DNA of 7,344 nucleotides from Cellvibrionales bacterium UBA4495. Its GTDB lineage: Bacteria > Pseudomonadota > Gammaproteobacteria > Pseudomonadales > Porticoccaceae. Within the stretch, counting starts at the first letter, position 1. The number at the start of each line of letters is the position of its first letter. Shown piece by piece: positions 4,398 through 7,344 of the stretch. The DNA lies in NCBI GenBank assembly GCA_002388905.1, contig DGNJ01000058.1, positions 60,273-67,616 of the forward strand, in the 5' to 3' direction. Position numbers and translations under genes: made by a program. Below the pieces are notes generated by a model. The model saw nothing but the letters and a program-made list of their open reading frames with translations. It had not been told where the DNA came from and did no database searches.

Positions 4398-7343
4398 ATG
4401 GCAGAGGCACAACTGGAACTTCGTTTTCTCGGCGACCTGGCGGTGATTCGGGAAGGCGAGGTCTTGCCACTGCCACCATCCCGCAAGACCCGTGCCCTGC
4501 TGGCCTACCTGGCCATGAATCCCCGGCCGTTTCGCCGGGAAACCCTCTGTGAACTGTTGTGGGAAATCCCCGACGATCCGCGAGGCTCCCTGCGCTGGAG
4601 CCTGTCCAAGATTCGCGGGCTGGTGAATACCCGGGACCACGTCCGGATCGTGGCGGACCGCACCTTTGTCCGTTTCGATGACAGCCATGCGGGGATCGAC
4701 GTCCGGAACCTCTACGCGCTGGCCGAAGGCAATCTGCAGGAAACCCCCATAGAGGCGCTGAAGACCGCAGCCGAAGCCTACCAGGGACTTTTCCTCGAGG
4801 GCCTGGAACTCACCAACTTCTATACCTTTTACGCCTGGTGCGTGGCGGAACGGGAGAGGGTGACCCGGGCCCGGACCCGTATTCTCGAGGCCCTGGTTCA
4901 GCGGCTGCAGGACACCCCCGAGCAGGCTCTGGAGTACGCCCGGGCCCTGGTGATCAATTCCCCCTATGAGGAGGCCGCCCAAGCCAAACTGATCCGTCTG
5001 CTGGTGGAGTCCAATCGCCCCGACGAAGCGCAGCAGCAGTATCAGCTGGGTAAGCGCATGCTGGCGGAAGTCGGTGCGGAGACCTCCGGGGCACTGTTCC
5101 GGGCCTTGCGGGGTGCGCCCGGCAGTTCTGGCGGCAGGGCCGCGGCAAAGCCGGTAGCCCCCCGGCCGGAGCAGCACAGCGATCTGGTGGGTCGGGAAGA
5201 CGAAATGGGCCGGCTGACCGCTCTCTATACCCGGGTCAAGGAGCAGCGCAACGCCCGATTTGCCCTGGTCAGTGGCGCCCCGGGTATCGGCAAAAGCCGG
5301 GTGCTGGACGCACTGGCGGCACTGGGAGAGGAGGACAATGCCAAAGTGATGCGGGCCAGCGCCGTCGAGTCAGGTCGCCTCCGGCCCTTTGCCCTGTGGC
5401 TGGAGGCTCTGGCCGGGACAGTCGGCGACCGCTGGGGCAAACCTTTCACCGATCCGGACAACCGGGAGCAGTTGCTGGCGGATCTGGCGGAACTGGTGGC
5501 CCGGGAAACCGCCAGCGGCCCGGTTATCCTGGTGCTGGATGATTTCCAGTGGTGCGACGAATCCAGTGCCGCCGCCCTGGACCATGTGGCAAGGGCCAAC
5601 CTTGACCAGCCACTGCTGGTGGTTATCGCCGGCCGGGAAAGCGAACTCAGCGACAACACCGCCACCCAGCGAACCTTCCGTTCTCTGCGGGCCGCGGGCC
5701 TGATGGAGGAGATCCGTCTCGGTCCATTGTCGCAGGAGGCAGTGCTGCAAATTATTGATGATCAGGCGCCGGCAGCCGAATGCCAACGCCTGAGCCGGGA
5801 GTGTGGCGGGAATCCCCTCATGGCCATTGAGCTTGCCCGGGCCTGCGCTGCCGGGGAGGGCACCGGTTCCCTGGCGCAGCTGATCCGGGAGCGGCTGTCC
5901 CGTTTTGATCTCCAGGCGGTGGACCTTCTGCGCTGGGCGGCGGTGCTGGGGGGCCGTATCCATATCGCCACCCTGGCGGACATCGCGGATATGACACAGG
6001 AGACCGTTGGGGATGTGTTGGACCAGGCCGTGCAAGAGGCCCTGCTGGTGCCCGTGGATTACGGTTTTCGTTTCTCTCACGACCTGGTGGCCCGCTGTAT
6101 CTACAATGATATCTCACCCACCCGGCAACGGGTGATGCACGGCAGGGTGGCCCGGCTGCTGGAAAAGGACACGGCACTGGACCTGGCCCAGGCCGCCGCT
6201 CTTGCCCACCATGCCTGCCTCAGCGGGGAAGCGCCACTCGCGGCCCGGGGCCTGGTGTCCGCCGGACGGCTATGCCTGCGTTTTTTCGCCAACCGGGAGG
6301 CGGTCAGCCTGGCCCGCAAGGGGCTGAGGCTGGCGCAGCAGCTCAACGACGGGGAGCGGGTGTGCCTGACACTGGAACTGGAAGAAATCCTGCTGACCGC
6401 GATGCCGCTGGAGGACTGGGAAAGCGCCGCCAGGCAGTACACCGACCTGGCCGAGCAGGCCCTGGACCATGGCGCCATCCACCACGCCCGGCTCGGCTAC
6501 TATATGGCCAGCTATGTTCGCTGGTATCAGGGTCACTGGCACAGCGCCCGGGAGGATTCCCTGCAGGCGGAACGGGTGGCCCGCGGCGGCAGCGAGGAAG
6601 ACCGGATCCAGGGCATGGCGGAGGCGGCCCGATGCCTGGCCATGCTGGAACAGGACCTGCCCCGTGCCGACGCCATGCTGATGGAAGCCCGTGCCCTGGC
6701 CCGGCGCCGGGGAATCAGCATAGAGGCCATTCCCGCCGCCGGCGGCATGCTGCGTTACCATGAAAACCGCCTTGACGAGGCCGAGGAACTGTTCAAGGAA
6801 GCACGCACCCTGGCCAAAGGCACGGGTAACCACATCGGTGAATTCCAGGCCAATGAGTACCTGGTGATGATCGACTTCGGGCGGGGTCGCTACCGGGCGG
6901 CCCTGGCGCGCTGCGGCGAGTTGATGGAACTGGGAGAGAAACTGCGGGAGGGGAGTGAGGCTCCTTTTGCCCGGGCGATGGAAGGACTGTGCCGTTATGC
7001 CCTGGAAGATGACAGCCAGGCGCTGGACGCAGCCCTGGACGATCTGCGCAATGCGGATGCCAAGCACCGCCTGGCTTGCGTCCTCAGCCGGGCTGCGTTG
7101 CTGGATAACGAGCGGGGACACTACCGGGCGGCCCGCACCCGGGCGGAGGAGGCCCTGGCCTGCGCCGAGGCCCTGGACAGGGCGACGGAAATCATGCTTG
7201 CCCATATCGCCCTGGCCCAGGCCAACAGGCATGAGCGGGACGAATTGTCCTACCGCCACAGCCTGGCCGGCATCGCCGCCCTGGAGGGTGCCGCCGTGGC
7301 CGCCTGGGCGCGGGAGCGGGCCCGGCAGTTGGTTGAGGGATGA
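4398..7343 (+). CDS. SARP/AfsR-like STAND transcriptional regulator (wHTH-BTAD-NTPase-TPR)
   Basis: A 981-residue protein. The start at 4398 is chosen because AAGGGA (4383-4388) precedes it by 9 nt and the SARP-type N-terminus (LELRFLGDLAVIREG) begins at once; a start at 4242 would add 52 unlike residues. Domains in order: OmpR-like winged helix, about 6-95; bacterial transcriptional activation domain (BTAD), about 100-235, mostly helical; Gly/Ala/Pro-rich linker, 239-258; NTPase beginning DLVGRE at 262-267, with Walker A GAPGIGKS (293-300), Walker B VILVLDD (376-382) and the GNPL motif (471-474) typical of STAND proteins; then a helical TPR-like region, about 590-975, with repeat-like segments near 782-803 and 897-925. 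Such proteins are nucleotide-controlled switches: a ligand sensed by the C-terminal repeats is thought to permit oligomerisation and DNA binding. The ATPase motifs are intact. The gene is divergent from the thiol operon, so activation of that operon is the simplest guess. This architecture is best known in actinomycetes. Confidence 0.88.
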   Translation: MAEAQLELRFLGDLAVIREGEVLPLPPSRKTRALLAYLAMNPRPFRRETLCELLWEIPDDPRGSLRWSLSKIRGLVNTRDHVRIVADRTFVRFDDSHAGIDVRNLYALAEGNLQETPIEALKTAAEAYQGLFLEGLELTNFYTFYAWCVAERERVTRARTRILEALVQRLQDTPEQALEYARALVINSPYEEAAQAKLIRLLVESNRPDEAQQQYQLGKRMLAEVGAETSGALFRALRGAPGSSGGRAAAKPVAPRPEQHSDLVGREDEMGRLTALYTRVKEQRNARFALVSGAPGIGKSRVLDALAALGEEDNAKVMRASAVESGRLRPFALWLEALAGTVGDRWGKPFTDPDNREQLLADLAELVARETASGPVILVLDDFQWCDESSAAALDHVARANLDQPLLVVIAGRESELSDNTATQRTFRSLRAAGLMEEIRLGPLSQEAVLQIIDDQAPAAECQRLSRECGGNPLMAIELARACAAGEGTGSLAQLIRERLSRFDLQAVDLLRWAAVLGGRIHIATLADIADMTQETVGDVLDQAVQEALLVPVDYGFRFSHDLVARCIYNDISPTRQRVMHGRVARLLEKDTALDLAQAAALAHHACLSGEAPLAARGLVSAGRLCLRFFANREAVSLARKGLRLAQQLNDGERVCLTLELEEILLTAMPLEDWESAARQYTDLAEQALDHGAIHHARLGYYMASYVRWYQGHWHSAREDSLQAERVARGGSEEDRIQGMAEAARCLAMLEQDLPRADAMLMEARALARRRGISIEAIPAAGGMLRYHENRLDEAEELFKEARTLAKGTGNHIGEFQANEYLVMIDFGRGRYRAALARCGELMELGEKLREGSEAPFARAMEGLCRYALEDDSQALDAALDDLRNADAKHRLACVLSRAALLDNERGHYRAARTRAEEALACAEALDRATEIMLAHIALAQANRHERDELSYRHSLAGIAALEGAAVAAWARERARQLVEG

Positions 7344-7344
7344 T

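Noticed and set aside
6270..7259. 329-codon minus-strand frame opposite the regulator's C-terminal repeats
   Set aside because: Shadow of a high-GC gene; Gly/Gln/Pro-rich translation without motifs. The plus strand encodes a continuous helical repeat region.

Overview
The window is GC-rich bacterial chromosomal DNA, dense with genes and strongly biased to G/C at third codon positions. The protein families suggest a gammaproteobacterium, perhaps a marine or environmental lineage such as the Marinobacter/Pseudomonas/Halomonas relatives. That placement is an impression from protein style, not a search result. I see no rRNA, tRNA, CRISPR array, insertion sequence or phage gene.

Layout. (1) Positions 1-371, plus strand: the last ~122 codons of a hydantoinase B/5-oxoprolinase-type protein (OplAH style), cut by the left edge. 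(2) Positions 393-4162, minus strand: a tightly packed five-gene run, transcribed right to left and converging on the oxoprolinase gene. In transcription order it holds a cysteine synthase fused to a C-terminal glutaredoxin domain (4162-2681), an isopenicillin-N-synthase-like Fe(II)/2-oxoglutarate-type oxygenase (2669-1710), an unrecognised 61-residue basic small protein (1704-1519), an AhpD/carboxymuconolactone-decarboxylase-like protein (1498-824) and a GFA/CENP-V-type zinc protein (827-393). Junctions are 11 bp, 5 bp, 20 bp and a 4-bp ATGA overlap, and each internal gene has its own Shine-Dalgarno, so one operon with coupled translation is very likely. (3) Positions 4163-4397: a 235-bp divergent intergenic region with short repeats and weak promoter candidates. 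(4) Positions 4398-7343, plus strand: a complete 981-residue SARP/AfsR-like STAND regulator (winged helix, BTAD, NTPase, TPR-like repeats), ending one base before the window edge.

How the genes may work together (inference). The minus-strand genes share a thiol and redox theme: cysteine formation with an attached glutaredoxin, a mononuclear iron oxygenase, an AhpD-fold protein keeping only one of the two active-site cysteines, and a protein of the family named for glutathione-dependent formaldehyde activation. The neighbouring oxoprolinase, if it is true OplAH, belongs to glutathione turnover. The divergent SARP-STAND protein is the natural candidate regulator. I do not recognise this as a characterised pathway. 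It could make or modify a small sulfur metabolite, or handle oxidative, thiol or aldehyde stress. The small ORF in the middle is the least explained part.
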